A stretch of 64,000 nt of DNA from Eonycteris spelaea (GCA_003508835.1 PUFA01000034.1:5234501-5298500), one strand, 5' to 3'; counted from the stretch's first letter, positions 1 through 13,069 are shown. A program made the numbers and translations. Notes: a model not told the origin generated them from the letters alone.

Positions 1-2190
1 GAAATCTGTGTAAATCTGAATGCCCAGGTTGCATGAACCCAGTCAATTAAATCAACTTGCTTGGGGCGGAACTCAAGCATCAGTATTCTTTAAATCTGCC
101 TAAGTAATTTCATGATGCAGCCAAGTTTGAGATTCCTTGGGATCAACAACCCTTCCTCACTTGTTGAGAAGCGTTTATAAATCAAATTAAGAATCCAGCT
201 GTACTTCACTCTACTGTATGGAGTAACCTCGATGACCCAAAGTCTTTTTTCCTTTCCCTGGCAGTAAACTGAAAATTGCTCCAGCATTTGGTAACAAAAG
301 CCTGAACCTTAAATTCAATGTGATATGCAGGACTGGATTGGATCCCAGTGCAAAAAAAAAGGACATTAGTGAAAAAAAAAAAAAGGTGAAATCCAAATAA
401 TGTGGAGTTTATTTGATATTAATGTATCAATAATAGTAATGTACCATAGTTATAAAGAGACCTGGGGGAAGGGTCTGTAAAAGTCTTTGCATGATCGTTA
501 CAACCTCCTGTAAATAAAATTATTTCAAAACAGAAAGTTTAATTGAAAACAAAGCCTGGACTAATTGCTCCAGGGTGGCAGCTAAGACCCATTGCAGATC
601 TTACCCACTGGAGTTAAGCAAAAGCCTAGAGTGAGTCTTGACATCTCTTCCTCATAAAAGGATTCTGATTTCTTAAGAATTAGATGCTGAGTTAACTAGT
701 AAGAATCAGGCCATACCAACACTAAAAATCACTTGTTATTTACCTGAAATTACAGTTTAACTGGGCATCCTGAATTTTATCTGACAATTCTAAGAGAAAC
801 ATGTGTGATCCAAGGAATGGCTTTCTGTGAAGGCCAAAGGGCCAAACTCTCTGTAGCCTGAAATGGTGTATGAGGCATCCTTTTCAAGAAGTCAAGAATA
901 GATAAGTGACTTTCATTTTCAATGATGACATCTACAACCATGAGTAATGCTTTTTCTTTCTCTCATACTTTTCACAATGCCTTTCCATAAATATAATCTA
1001 CTTTTGCCATTTATCAAAGGACTACAGATAGCAATTTTGAAGAAGAATAAAATTACTTTATGCTTTTCTCTGCAGCCAGGGAAGACATTACAGGGGAGAG
1101 AGAAGTATAGTGCGTATTAATAGGTGATATCGAAATAGCATGGTCCCACTTTCTCTTTAAAAATAGGGTTATATTATCCTCAAGCCCCCTGGATGAAATA
1201 TATGTGATGGAGACAAGAGTTTCTCTTGAATGCCAGAATGAAATTATCATAAAAAATGACTCCTCTAAAGCTGGCTGTGATAGAAAATGCAATTTTTAAG
1301 ATTGTTGTGAAAAATGACCATTGAAAAATAGGTTGTCATATCTGGTGGTAGTAGATTACTGTTTGCTTTCATTTGACTTCAAAGCTTCACAATTTGAGTT
1401 TTCTGGTTTTTTCATGAGAGTCTGAAATTAGTACTTTGTACCCAACATAAATGCTCAAGTTGGAAATTTAAACAAAGGCCTCCATTTGACTTTAATTTAT
1501 TTTACGTGATATTTTTCTATTAGCTTGGAGAGAAATAGATATTCTTTGTGATATGTTTAAGAAGCTTTATAACTGTTCATGACAGTGAACAGAATCTTTA
1601 TGTTAAATTTGAAATGTACACAAATAAAGACTAGAAAAATATAAATATAAAATTACTCTCCCTAGCAATCTTCCCTGCACCCACCAGATTATATCCTCCT
1701 GGCTTTCCAATATCCTGGAACAGTATATTATGTCTAGGTGAATGAATCTCCTATGTCATTAATTTTTTATTCCACAAATTATGTCCTAGAACTTTGTTAA
1801 AATGCATCAAAATGGAACATTATGCTTTCACCAGCATCTGCATTCAATCATTCTTTTCTTTTTTTTTAAACAAAGATTGTATCCAACCCAATTTGTAAGA
1901 TGTTTAAATTCACTGAGATAAATTGTCAATCTGCCATTTCAACGTTTACTTTGTTCACCCACATTCATGTTCTATTCTCATAAATAATATCTATATGAAA
2001 TGACAAATTAGTTCTAGCTTCCTATTTCCATGTGAATCACCAAGCAATCTTCCCAATGGACAAATCTGGGCAACCAAATTTGAAGAATAGATGATAGCAT
2101 GATGACAAAATAGACAAACAACACTGAAATAATAATTATAGTAAGAAAATTTTCTTAGATCTATAATAATTTACAGTTAGCCCAGGCTTT
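1..2190. other. Unassigned AT-rich noncoding DNA
   Basis: I see no gene, RNA or confidently named repeat here. Open frames on either strand are under 80 codons and unremarkable. A stretch of about 42 bp near 753-795 resembles one at 23918-23960 (same strand, one gap), which suggests a shared ancient repeat that I cannot name. Confidence 0.5.
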
Positions 2191-2194
2191 TCTA

Positions 2195-2345
2195 TCCATG
2201 ACTTCATTAGATACTCATAACAATCCTATAAAACAAATAGTCAGTAACCATTTCATTTAATACATAAAGACACAGGCTCAGGGTGGCTAATGGCTTGTGC
2301 CTGAGGTTATAACATTAGTAAGAGATGGGCATAGCCAGAACCCAT
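2195..2345 (-). repeat. MIR SINE fragment, minus strand
   Basis: The plus strand reads as the reverse complement of a MIR: a 'cctataaaac' segment, then 'aaagacacaggctcagggtg', then a 'gccagaacccatgctc' end that corresponds to the tRNA-related 5' part. This is the layout of the tRNA-derived core-SINE MIR, recognised from memory. It is strongly diverged, as expected for an ancient mammalian SINE. Confidence 0.65.
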
Positions 2346-2576
2346 GCTCATTAATTTTTGAATAGCAGCTCGTGTTCTTTTTCTTTGGTATTTGCAAGGG
2401 AAAAGATTCTCAAGCTCTAAGAAAAACTCAGAAATAATCATGAAGTTAGAGCGAAACCTGCTATAATCCACCTGGATAAAAGCATGATAAGAAACTATTC
2501 TGTTACACAACCTTTAAAAAATGAAGCTATGTTATTTTGACTAGGATACCTCCAGATTAAGAATTCTTGGAAATAA

Positions 2577-2581
<5 letters not shown>

Positions 2582-2647
<66 letters not shown>
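2582..2647. repeat. Compound microsatellite (CT)n(AC)n
   Basis: About 43 bases of alternating CT run directly into about 24 bases of alternating AC. It sits at the left edge of a minus-strand L2 fragment. Confidence 0.97.
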
Positions 2648-3168
2648 TTTATTTTATTCAACAAGCATTTATTGAGCAACTAAGATATAACAGGAGTACT
2701 ATTTTAGGCTCAGGGGTTAGATCTGTGAACAAATAAAGAATTCTGTCTTCATGGACACACAATCTTACAAAGGAGAGCAGACACCAGAATAAATATAACA
2801 AATAAGTCAACACATCAGCACATTGTAAAATGTCCATGGAGAAGAGAAGAGGCCAGCAGGCAAAGTATGGTCTTACACGGGAGGCACAAGAGGTTTGCAG
2901 GGTGTGCAGCTGTTTTAAATAGGGGACATGGGGTAGGCCTCACCAAGAAAGAGACATTTGAGCAAAAACTTATTGGAGGTCAGAAAGTCACAGAAATATT
3001 GAGAAGAATGATGGTTTAAGCACGAAAACAGCTCGTGTTGATGCACTAGGTGGAGCATGCGTGGTGAGCATGAAGGAGGCTGACATGGCCAGAGCAGAGT
3101 TAGGGAGGAGGAGAGAAAAGAGAGGTTGGGAAGGTAAGGTTTCATAAGAGGGCTTTAAAACAACTGTG
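2648..3168 (-). repeat. L2 LINE 3' region, minus strand (left part)
   Basis: The plus strand starts with 'attcaacaagcatttattga', the reverse complement of the L2 3' tail. It continues with L2-like wording: 'gacatttgagcaaaaactta', and 'tgacatggccagagcagag' in the segment that mirrors the 'ctctgctccagccac' motif of plus-strand L2. The element is cut by the L1 at 3169-3771 and resumes after it. Confidence 0.75.
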
Positions 3169-3771
3169 TGTGCCACAGCTTCTTTATCCAGTCATGTCCA
3201 TGGAAGTAACCGAAGTGTCCTACAATAGATGATTGGATAAAGAAGCTATGGCACATATATACAATGGAATTTTACTCGGCCATAAGAAGAGATAAAATAC
3301 TGCCATTGTGACAACATGGATGGACCTTGAGATAATCATGTGAAGCAAAATAAGCCAGATAGAAGAAGTTGGAAATCACATGATATCACTTACATGTGGG
3401 ATACAAACCTAAAACCCTAAAAGCAACAAATGAACAAGACAAACAAACACAGAGACTCATGAACATGGACTATAAACTAGTGGTTACCAGAGGGTAGGGG
3501 GTGGGGGAGGAAGAGGTAGGTCGACAGCTAAAGGGGGTGAAATGTAGGAGTTAGTGGGAGAGTGAAGTGGGTAAAGAGGATTAAAGGGGATTGACTATAC
3601 GGTAGCTGAAGGAAACTGGACTTTGGGTGGTAAACACACAATAGAATATGCAGATATCAAATTATAGTGAAAATTATAATTACAATTATAATTATATAAT
3701 TGTATTAACCAATGTTACTCCCAATAAACTTAATTTAAAAAATAATCTCAAAAACAAACAAACAAACAAAC
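3169..3771 (+). mobile_element. L1 3' end (ORF2 C-terminus plus 3' UTR), with short 5' inversion
   Basis: From about 3199 the plus strand follows the end of L1 ORF2 ('ggataaagaagctatggcac', then a 'catggatggaccttgag' segment), then a bat-like 3' UTR ('gtggttaccagagggtaggg') and an A-rich (AAAC)n tail at 3749-3771. Bases 3169-3194 are an inverted copy of 3230-3255 (26 bp, two mismatches), so the 5' end carries a tiny inverted segment. The insertion splits a minus-strand L2. ORF2 is a broken remnant with no coding capacity. Confidence 0.85.
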
Positions 3772-4012
3772 GACTTTGGCTTTTACTCTGAGTGAAACAG
3801 GAACCTATTAGAGGGTTATCGAGCACGGGAATAATCTGACTCTTAGTGAGGTGGTTGTGTTGAATAAAGGTTGTGGGGGTGGGTGGCGGGCCATAGGGCA
3901 AGAGTGAAAGCAGAAGATCATGCAGATGAGATGCCGAAAGCGTGGCCAGGGCCAGGGCTGTTGAGAAGACGTCAAACTCTGCTTTCCTAAAGGCAGAACA
4001 AACAGGATTGCT
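3772..4012 (-). repeat. L2 LINE 3' region, minus strand (right part)
   Basis: The L2 wording interrupted at 3168 resumes at once with 'gactttggcttttactctga' and runs to 'ggcagaacaaacaggattgc'. Together with 2648-3168 it forms one L2 fragment of about 760 bp split by the L1. Confidence 0.75.
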
Positions 4013-4015
4013 TTA

Positions 4016-4165
4016 CTTTTTTGTTGTTGTTGTTATAACAGCTTTATTGAGATATCTTCACATACCATAAACTCACCCTTTTAAAGTGTATGATTCGGTG
4101 GCTTTTAGTGAGTTCACAAACTTACGCATCGATCCCCATTATCTAATTCCAAAAACAATTTCATA
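4016..4165 (-). repeat. Old L1 (L1M) 3' UTR fragment, minus strand
   Basis: After a T-rich (TTG)n run, 'agctttattgagatatcttc' and 'cccttttaaagtgtatgatt' match the reverse complement of the 3' UTR of older mammalian L1M subfamilies. Polarity follows from the T-rich start, which is the complement of the A tail. Confidence 0.7.
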
Positions 4166-7100
4166 AGATTATAAATATGTTTTTTCAACTTTTCAGGCAT
4201 TATTTTGACTTGCTTTGTTTTTAAATAATTTAAAGGAGTAATAGGAAAAAATTAAAAGCATCAAAAAGGAATGAAAGGAAATGCATGATGTTGTTCCATT
4301 ATCCAATGCACCTGTGTTGAGAGGCGCCTAAGTGGAAATGGTATAATGACCAAAAATATGACATAGGAATGACTGTCTCAGTGTCCATTCTGTTCAAATG
4401 TAGTTATGCCTAGATGCCTATGTTGGATATAATTCAGTGCACGTGACATGGTGACGGGATGGGACTGAGGTGGCATGTGCTCCATGCCTGGCCTGGACAC
4501 TTGTCTGGAACAGAGAAGAGCCCCACCTGCTGCCGTATGTGCCACACAAAGTAATAACATATCATGGTATGTGACTTTTAATGGCAGAGGGAGAAAAGTT
4601 ATCGCCCCTTCTAATACATGTTAAACTTTGACAATTTATAGTGATCGGTTCATTTTAAGTTATGTTTCCAACTCTGACCCAACCACTGACTATGTTCTTT
4701 TAGGCCCTCTATCTAATTTACCTTAGTTTCAGTTTCTCCCTGATCAAATTCCACATAGGATCTGAGCCGACGTCTGCCATGAGTTTGTGGGAGCTCAGGG
4801 TGTGGCCTTTTGGAAAGAATTCCATGATAATTTCACCCGATTGGAGTTAGTTTTGTTACAATATTAGCAAGACTGAATAAAGAAAGTCTGGGCAAAAATA
4901 TCATTAATTTTAGAATTCTCAGTATATTAAAGGAAAAAATGGCAGCATCTTTTTGGACATGTCAGTATGAGAGTTCATTTTGAAATTATTAGCGTTTGAA
5001 AGGCTATCACATTATTAGTATTTGAAAAACTGATACATTATTTATTAGTATTGAAAAAGGCAGTAAGCACATCTGTGATAACAAGAGAAAGAACTATAAT
5101 GAAGTCCTAGTTAAGTAAACCCGAATTTCATTCACAGAAATTTGTTATCTCAAAATTGTTCATTTATAGAATCTTTCAGCCCATCAAAAATTGACTAAAC
5201 ATCAAAATTCAATAACTAGTAATTCAGCTCTTTTCTACAGAACATATTAAAAAGGAAACTTAAAAAGAGAGGATGTTATTGGGAGAATTTCAGTCAGGAA
5301 CAGTTAAGAAACTTATCTGTAGAAGCTCATTTTATCTGAAAGTGTATCTTTTATATGACCTAGATAATATTTTTAATATTATCTGCATGATTACTGAGAC
5401 TCAGAATTATGTTAAATGAGAGAAGGATCTTAAGATAATCACGACCATAAACTTTCAATTTTATCCAGTTCTTGAGGACTAAAAATTATAATTAGTTTCT
5501 ACTTTTGAACCAACTTTTGATAAAGGTTTTTGTGTCTCCATCCTAGCAGATACTGGAGAAGAAACTGTATTTAAACACTTGTGGTTAATTATTAGAACTA
5601 CTTTTTCTATCCAACTATTTTTACAAAAACTACTTTCAGGCATTGGATAGAAGAAAGACAAGAAAAGATGTGGAAGAAAGGGAGAAAAAAATAGAAGGGA
5701 AAAGGGAGAAAATAAATGGGTAAAAGAAGAAACAAACCACAAATTAAAACAAGAACAAGAGGGTAAGGGTTAGGAGAAAGATGTCAAAAGTGAGCATGTG
5801 TAGAGAGATCCCACAATGACTCCTGAGTATTACTCAGTGCCTTTATGATGATACATTTTATGAAATCTATTGCCTTAAATAGAGATGGATTTCATTGAAA
5901 CCATCCTTATATGTGAAACACCAAAAGGTAACAACAAGGTATATCCCAGACTTGAATTAGGTAACTTTCTGTGATGAATCTGAGACAATGGGGTGTAAGA
6001 AACGAGATCAACTAAATGTAGAAGTGATTCACACTTAAGTAATAATCACTGAAGAAGTGCCCAAGGGGCTAGATAAATACGTTATTTTCACTGTGCTGCT
6101 ATTAGAAGAAAGACTGGGATATAGAAGATAACAACAAAACCTAACTTCTTTTGTTTTTCTCTTTGTCTGAAGAAAGATGGTATTAGAAAAAGGGTGATTA
6201 TCTGCTTGGAGGCCTAAAAAGGAGAGCCCCAAATACTTTTGCTACCAGCATATTCCAAGGCAAAGAACGAACTACGAGAAGACTCCAATGCCACATCTGT
6301 TGTGTAGATATAACTTCTTGGTGAAAATGATGTAAGAGGATATGACAGTCAGATGGTACAATTGGTTAATACTCCACACTCACCTCGAAATATCATTTTA
6401 TACAAGTTAATCTCTGGGGAGAGATTATATTGACTGGTAGACTATAGTGTTCGGTCCCTTTGACACTGTATTTTTTTTGTACCAAATTTTGTACAAATAC
6501 TAAAATTGACTTTGTGGTTTCTGTATCACTCTATTATGATACTGATTAGGGAACCTAAATTATTCCAGATACCTGGCAAAAATCGAGTTTCTAAAACAAT
6601 AAATATGAAGACTTGCCTCGTGATCGTGGTGACCACAACAATACACCACCTTCTATGCAGTGCTCTGTGGTGGACCAATTATCCTTCTTAAGAACACAAC
6701 AGATCATCCCATTATAACCGCAGTGTCTAAGTTCCATGCTTCTTTCACGGAAGTTTTCCCAAAGTTTCACCTAAAAACTTTGAAAAAGGCTAACACATCT
6801 CTGAGTAATAAAACTACAATAAATTTAAATGTGCTTACATAATATACATATTTGAATGGAAGAAGATGTGAAATAGCTTCTGATTTGTCCTTATGCAATT
6901 AACAAACTCAGAAAAACAAGCCATTGGGAAATAATTTTCCTTTCTCCTCGAACTCCTTTACTTTATGTGGCTTTGGAGAGGCCCATAAAATCACAATCTC
7001 CTTTTTCTGAAATGTTCCATCTGTTCCTGATGCTTATTCTCCCCCTTAAAGACTAAATCCTTTTGCTTCCCAATTATCCTCAGTATCCAACTGTGATGAT

Positions 7101-7510
7101 GGCAAAGGAAGTGGTAGAGAGAAGATGTGGAACTAAGAAACGATGATTAAGTTTTCAACAATATACGAGATGCAGAGATGCAAAGTATGAGAGAAGGAGA
7201 TGCAAAATTAGATAATATTACTGTAAATTTATAATCATCCCAAGTTTTATCTGCATAGATTGAATTCCAGATGAATTTGTTCCTGTGTACAATGTTTCTA
7301 TCCTGCAAATGAACATCTAACTATGTCTACCATGAAAAGTAAGAGGGAAGGGAATCTAATTTGTTTTCTAAGATACCTAAATAGATCTGCGAAGACTGAA
7401 GATAAATTACTTGGCACTTCTGGTACAGTGCCAGTAACTAAAAACAATAATAATACAATGCTGATAATAATAATAAAGAGAAGAATAGCAAATAACACCA
7501 ACCTGATCGT
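4166..7510. other. Unassigned AT-rich noncoding DNA
   Basis: No gene or recognisable repeat was found in this 3.3 kb. Open frames are short (87 codons or fewer) and show no domain or splice-site context. Confidence 0.45.
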
Positions 7511-7517
7511 TTCACTT

Positions 7518-7540
7518 AATAATAATAATAATAATAATAA
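7518..7540. repeat. (AAT)n microsatellite
   Basis: Seven to eight perfect AAT units. A looser AAT-rich stretch lies just upstream at 7445-7475. It makes an artefactual poly-Asn open frame on the plus strand. Confidence 0.95.
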
Positions 7541-7989
7541 CTTTATTTTAAAAGTGAGTTAACTGAGACATTGAACGCAAGTAATTTTCGCAATACCAGA
7601 ATGTTAATAATTGTACCGTGGTGGTAAGGGGTGGACTCTGTCTCATTGTAGGTCCTGTTCTTTTAACATGCTATACAATTATTTTATCACTATGACTATG
7701 TTTTTTATTGTTATAATTATTATTGTCAATATTATTTAGAGTTTCTTAATCTTTAACCCAACATTCCATAACATGAAAATGATTTATTTGGCTGTGCTTG
7801 GAGAGTTGATTATTTCAGCATGATTTCAGAAACTGGATTCATAAATCACAGTGGGCTGACGCTAAACAAGACCATGAAATGGATTTTTGAAATTCAGAGG
7901 ATAATGAATTAATGTGCAAAATAACCGATTAATGTACTTTCCCCCAAGTAGTAATTTCTACCAAATGGGAAGGATAAATATTTGAATGA

Positions 7990-8885
7990 AATACAATACA
8001 ATCTCAATAACATTCCTAAATAATTATTTTTAAATATGAAATGTAAATAAAACTAATTCAGGAGGATAAGCAAGCAACTATGTCCAAAAATATTCTGAGA
8101 AAAGAATAAGAAGGGAGATAACACCGTTTTCAGATATCAAAGTATATATTAAAAGACACATAAAACAAGATTATAGAGATAAATAAAATATTAAAGCAAG
8201 TCTTAAAATCCATTTATAATTATTAATATATGTTAATATAAGAAAATGTTGATATTAAAATAAATGTGAAAGAATACATAATTTATTAAGTGGTTAACTA
8301 TTTCTATAGCTATTTCTATAGAAAAATAGAAAAAAAGAGTTATATATTCCTACATCGATCCATAAAAATAATTCCAAGTGTACCAAATGTTTGAATATAA
8401 AATATGAAATAATATTGCTCATTAAACATAGATGAATATCATAAGTTTGGTGACAAAGATAATCTGCCTATGAGTGATATACAGCAAAAGCATATGGAAG
8501 AAGAAAAATAGAGGCCACATACATTTTTGAATGGATATATATCAAAAATACCACAATTGGATTAAAAAATAAACTAGGAAATTAATTTTAATGTATATAA
8601 AAATCAGAAGGTTAATATCCTTAATTTAAGAATAGCTCTCATAATTAAAAAAGGAAAAGATTACTTCTAGAAAACTAGGTAAAGGATATCAACAAATAAA
8701 ATATAGAAAAAATAGTTGCCACACATATGTAAAAATCCATTTCACCTAACTGGAAATCACAACAATAGGAAGAAGCTGTATGACTTTGTACCTGTCACAA
8801 GTCATGCAATATGCAATTAATGTAGGCAATTAAAAGCAACTGTGTACTTCTATGGCCAACTATGTAGAGTAGATTATAGATGACA
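7990..8885 (+). repeat. Heavily degraded L1 (L1M/HAL1-like) body
   Basis: The sequence is purine-rich and has scattered L1 ORF2-like phrases on the plus strand, such as 'aaaggatatcaacaaataaa' and 'ggttaatatccttaatttaa'. Many stops and indels leave no frame. The family call rests on word-level resemblance only. Confidence 0.45.
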
Positions 8886-9590
8886 AACGTTTTTGCTGAG
8901 AACAATTACAAAATGTAAGTAAAACACAGATAACATCTATTTGAAGTCATTGAAGAGCCGATGAAGCAGCCAAGACTTAAGCATCCAAAATCCAGCAGGA
9001 AAGAGAACAGAAGAGGGGAACCCACATTCTGGAAGCTGCTTTTTCCACCAGTGTTTTGAAGGTCGCTGGTGTAGGGCAAGAAACTGAGAAACGCAACAGA
9101 AGGCTATGACTAGTGTGTGGAACAGATAGTGAAGCTTTTGAAAATATCAAAGAGAAAAAAGTGGTATTTGGAATTCCTTATGTGGTCAGAATTTGGGACC
9201 AAATCCTAGAAAGAGAGAAACACAGGGAAGGGAATGCAACAGTGCGATTTTCAGCCATATAGCAGTTGCTAAACTTGTATGTTGAGCAGGAGGAGAAATT
9301 GGAAATATAACCCAGAAACTGCTAAACATAAAAACAAATTTTAAAGTGGTATGGTCTGGAAAAAAAAAAATTAAAGTTAAGACCTGCCAAAATGTGTCCC
9401 TAGTATATATATACATCAGTTCTCAGATAGGTCACCTGGAGAGTTGCATTCCTGGTAGATAGGATGAACCAGGTGTATGTTAAACCTCATTAAACAGCTG
9501 CTACCCAGCCTCAAACAGATTCATTCATGATGGCATTAAGGTGACCTGCTTACACTTGAGCCATCTACCAGAGAATAGGGTAAATTTTTT
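8886..9590. other. Unassigned noncoding DNA
   Basis: No gene or repeat identified. A 10-base A run occurs near 9361 and a 13-base one ends near 9608. Confidence 0.4.
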
Positions 9591-10160
9591 CCTTCAAAAA
9601 AAAAAAAAGATATTAATCAGAGCCTCTTCAACTTTTTATAAATAACATCCACCATTTAAATTTAAAAATTTGTAAACCATCTCCCCACCCCAAATGTCCA
9701 ATTAGTCCCACAGTTGACTTTTTGCAATTATCAAATACTGACTTTAAAATAATGGTAATTCATATACTTAATTATTAATGAAAAGGTGAAGAACATCATT
9801 AGGAAACTATTTTATTTTTTTAAATCAGGTAGAAGTTTGAAAGCTGAAAAAAATATAGTAACTGAAACTAGGAACCCAATTAGGTAGACAACACAGATTA
9901 GGCTTAACAAAAATGAAGACCAGTAAATGGAAGAAATATTAATAAAAAACATCTATGCTAACAGGTAGAGACTGAAAAAGAATGCAACAAGAGTCTAGAT
10001 GAAAATTTCTAATGCAAGATTCCCAGAAGAGAAGAGAAAGAGAACAGGGAAGAACAATACTTGAAGAATAATGGTTAAAAATATTCTTCAACTGGTTAAA
10101 ACACACACATGATTAGATGCATCATAGTAAAACTGCCGAAAACAAAACAGGAAAATGAAA
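9591..10160 (+). repeat. HAL1/L1M ORF1-region remnant (left part)
   Basis: Plus-strand wording such as 'gcatcatagtaaaactgccg' and 'caaaacaggaaaatgaaagc' resembles the ORF1/HAL1 region of old L1s. It stops at about 10160, where a younger L1 tail is inserted, and resumes at about 10445 with 'acagtcagattacactaacc' and 'gtggaagccagaagatgaaa', which is the next segment of the same element. Confidence 0.55.
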
Positions 10161-10444
10161 GCAACTGGGTTGGGTTGGGGTCAAGGGTTGATACTTTCTC
10201 TGAGGAACAAAAAGATGAAGGATTAAAGAATACAAATCAGCAGTTACAAAATAGTCATGGGGAGGTGAAGTACAGCACAGGAAATACAGTCAAAATTATA
10301 ACTGTATATAGAGCCACGTGGGTACCAGATTCAACGGGGGTCACTTCATAAATTGTATAAATGTCTAACCACCATGCTATACACCTGAAACTATTATAAA
10401 ATAATATTGAATGTCAACTCTAATTGGAAAATAAAAATGAAAAA
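10161..10444 (+). mobile_element. Bat-type L1 3' UTR tail, 5'-truncated
   Basis: The plus strand shows 'acaaaatagtcatggggagg', 'cacttcataaattgtataaa', 'aatgtctaaccaccatgcta' and 'ataatattgaatgtcaactc', the order of a laurasiatherian/bat L1 3' UTR, ending in an A-rich tail. A similar word 'aaaatgaaa' flanks both sides (about 10152-10160 and about 10435-10443), a possible target-site duplication. It interrupts an older HAL1/L1M remnant. Confidence 0.75.
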
Positions 10445-10705
10445 AATTAAACAGTCAGATTACACTAACCTCTCATATAAATTGTGGAAGCCAGAAGATG
10501 AAACATTATTAACCCTGGTAGTAGGGAGTAAGGATTAGAAACATACAACAAAGGAAGCTTCTAGATTGCTGGTAATGTTCTTTCTCTTAATCTAGGGTAG
10601 TGTATAAGGGTATGTAGACTTTGTAAAAATTCCTCTAGGCTGCACACTATAAGTTGTATACTTTTCTATCTGTGTATTGTGCTTCAATTAAAAAAAAAAA
10701 CTACC
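10445..10705 (+). repeat. HAL1/L1M remnant (right part) with old L1 3' end
   Basis: The older element resumes here. 'aagcttctagattgctggta' and 'gttgtatacttttctatctg' match the 3' UTR of older L1M elements and are followed by an A run at about 10690-10700. Confidence 0.6.
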
Positions 10706-13065
10706 AGAAAAACTCAGAAAAAATATGTAAATCAATATTTAGTGACATGGAATGATGCCCGCACCAGATTGTCAAGACATATTTTAAAACAGCATGTAGA
10801 ATATGATCTCACTTTTATTTCAAAAATTATATACATTTATAGATTTCATAGAAATATAAATGCATGAAGAAATACCTAAATATATTTTCACCAAAACATT
10901 GAATATTGTCTCTGAGTAGAAGATATAGTGGTGATTTAGTTTCTTCATGATATTTTTTCTGATTGTTTGAATTACATTTTTAAATGAGCATGATCTGTTT
11001 TTCATAATAAAATAAGAAGGCTATTTTTACTTTGTGAAATAAAAAATTAACATCCCAAATCTGAAGTTCTCTCCATGTTTAATTTATAGATGAGTGAGTG
11101 CCAGCTATAAACAGAAGATTTTTTAGTTTTAATTTGACACTTCAGGAAACCTGAAAATTCAGCCACCCCCACAACTCCACATAAGAATTTTATGATATAG
11201 TTATTATTTTTTCTGTTTTCCATTCTATGCTAGTAATTTGGGAAAATTAATAATATCTGATTCTTAGAATAAGACATTATTATATAGAACCAACTTCTGT
11301 TCATTTCAAGTATCCTATGTACTATATATTATGAAAGCTGATAATTTATTGTTGTAATTACTCTTCTGGAATGAACATTTATGAAGCCATATATTATATT
11401 AAAAACCACAATTAAAATAACTATAAAGATTATACATAAAATTGTTGACTCTTAAATATATATCTCATTTGTTGAACTTTTCATATTTTATTGTAACTTT
11501 TATCTACATGTATATTAGCCTTACCAAACTTTAAATTATAATTAGCTAAGAAATTATCATTAGCTAAGCTTTGTATGCCTAATTCTTAACACCATGCCAG
11601 GCATATAGAAGTTACTCAAGAAAACTTTCATTTTATTTGAATTGTTTGTAATTGTTTGCTAATTTTTATACTGATCAAAATAATGTATTGATACACTTTT
11701 AAAAGAATTAAAATGTCAAGCTTATATGTAAAAAAGTCAGTCCCTGTTCTGCCTCTTACCTGCTCCCCAGACAGAAATACTATCTGGTTTTATTCTTGTA
11801 ATTACCTCCAACATTCTAATAATTTGCCTAAATAGCTATTTTAAAATTTGTCTTCTTGAGGCATTATCTAGTGAATGTCTGCATGGTAGATCAAAATTTT
11901 CAGCTTACCTATATCACTCCTTCCATGTGTTTTCAGTACATATTGGTCATCTCTTTCAAAACCTCCACTATCCATCAATAAACCATCATAGGTGATTCAA
12001 TGTTTTGCCTCCAATTTTCCTTAACACCCTTTACATCTCTCTGTACCACCCACAAAAACATAATATTCAGATTCTAATTTTACCAATACATACATCTTAA
12101 GTTTTTTTTCTGTTAAGTTGATTTTAAATTAAAAAAAAAAATCATGTTTGTATTAATTTTAAATGTCAACCTAAAGCCTAGTAGAATATCAGAAGTGCAT
12201 TTATTTGCCCTCGAACTCAATTTCACAAATCTTGCAGCACTCGAAAGAAAATATTCTTGAGTCAACTTCAAATAGATTTACTTTTTAAAAAATCTCTTAT
12301 TACAAACCTAGGCATGTGTTTTGTTTCTTCTTCCCAATGCCCCAATATTTCTACTTACTCTCTTGGTTTTTCTGAGAAGTCCCTCTGGGACACAGCACTA
12401 TTCTGCTTTTCTACACCCGCTCTTATCCTGCAGAGGCTGGAAGTCTGGAAACTAACTTTTTTGAAATTTGCACACCTGCAGTCTTGTGGTTTAAATTACA
12501 CTATGACAGGGATTTCTGCAGGATGGGAAGGTGGAGAGAAGATTTACATTTTTGAGAGTGACGTCAGTAGTGAAATTTGAAGTTTACTGTGGCTTCTGGG
12601 CGTTCTCTCAAGGACACTGGCTCAAAGCTGTAGGCAGCCGAGGTATCAGCAGTTTTTGTTTGTTTGTTTTTGTTTTTTAATCCCGAAACACATAAATTTC
12701 CTGAGACTTTCAACAGCTATTCTAGAAGTACTTCTCCTCCAATCCTACCAAAGTTTTCAGAAGCATCTAATTCTCTATCTTAATTTCTCTTCTTCCTCAA
12801 ATACCTAGGATAGTTTCTGTTTTCTTCCCTGATGCCTAGATAATACACCCTCCAAAGTCCTCCTCTATCTGCATAGTTTTTCTTTTTTAATTAAAACTGA
12901 CTTTATGCATTATTTTTTATGCAATAATTTCCCTTTTAGATCGCTTGGATTGTATCCACTGTTTCTTGGATCTGTCTGTATTTTGACTTACTTCTGTGTG
13001 TTTCTTCCTTTAAAAAAGTACAAGGAAATTGCTTTACTCTGGTATGAGAGTGTAGTCATGAATTA
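10706..13065. other. Unassigned AT-rich noncoding DNA
   Basis: No gene seen. The 107-codon open frame at 12257-12580 (+) begins at a non-ATG codon and shows no recognisable domain. 11740-11880 could be a worn L1 3' fragment on the minus strand, but the match is too weak to call. Confidence 0.4.
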
Positions 13066-13069
13066 CTAG

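Noticed and set aside
2582..2647. CRISPR-like regular repeat
   Set aside because: It is a dinucleotide microsatellite. No array of direct repeats with unique spacers exists in the window.
7323..7562. A frame ending in poly-Asn
   Set aside because: It is translation of AAT/AAC-rich microsatellite sequence.
12257..12580. A 107-codon plus-strand frame
   Set aside because: It has no ATG start, no splice context and no recognisable family.
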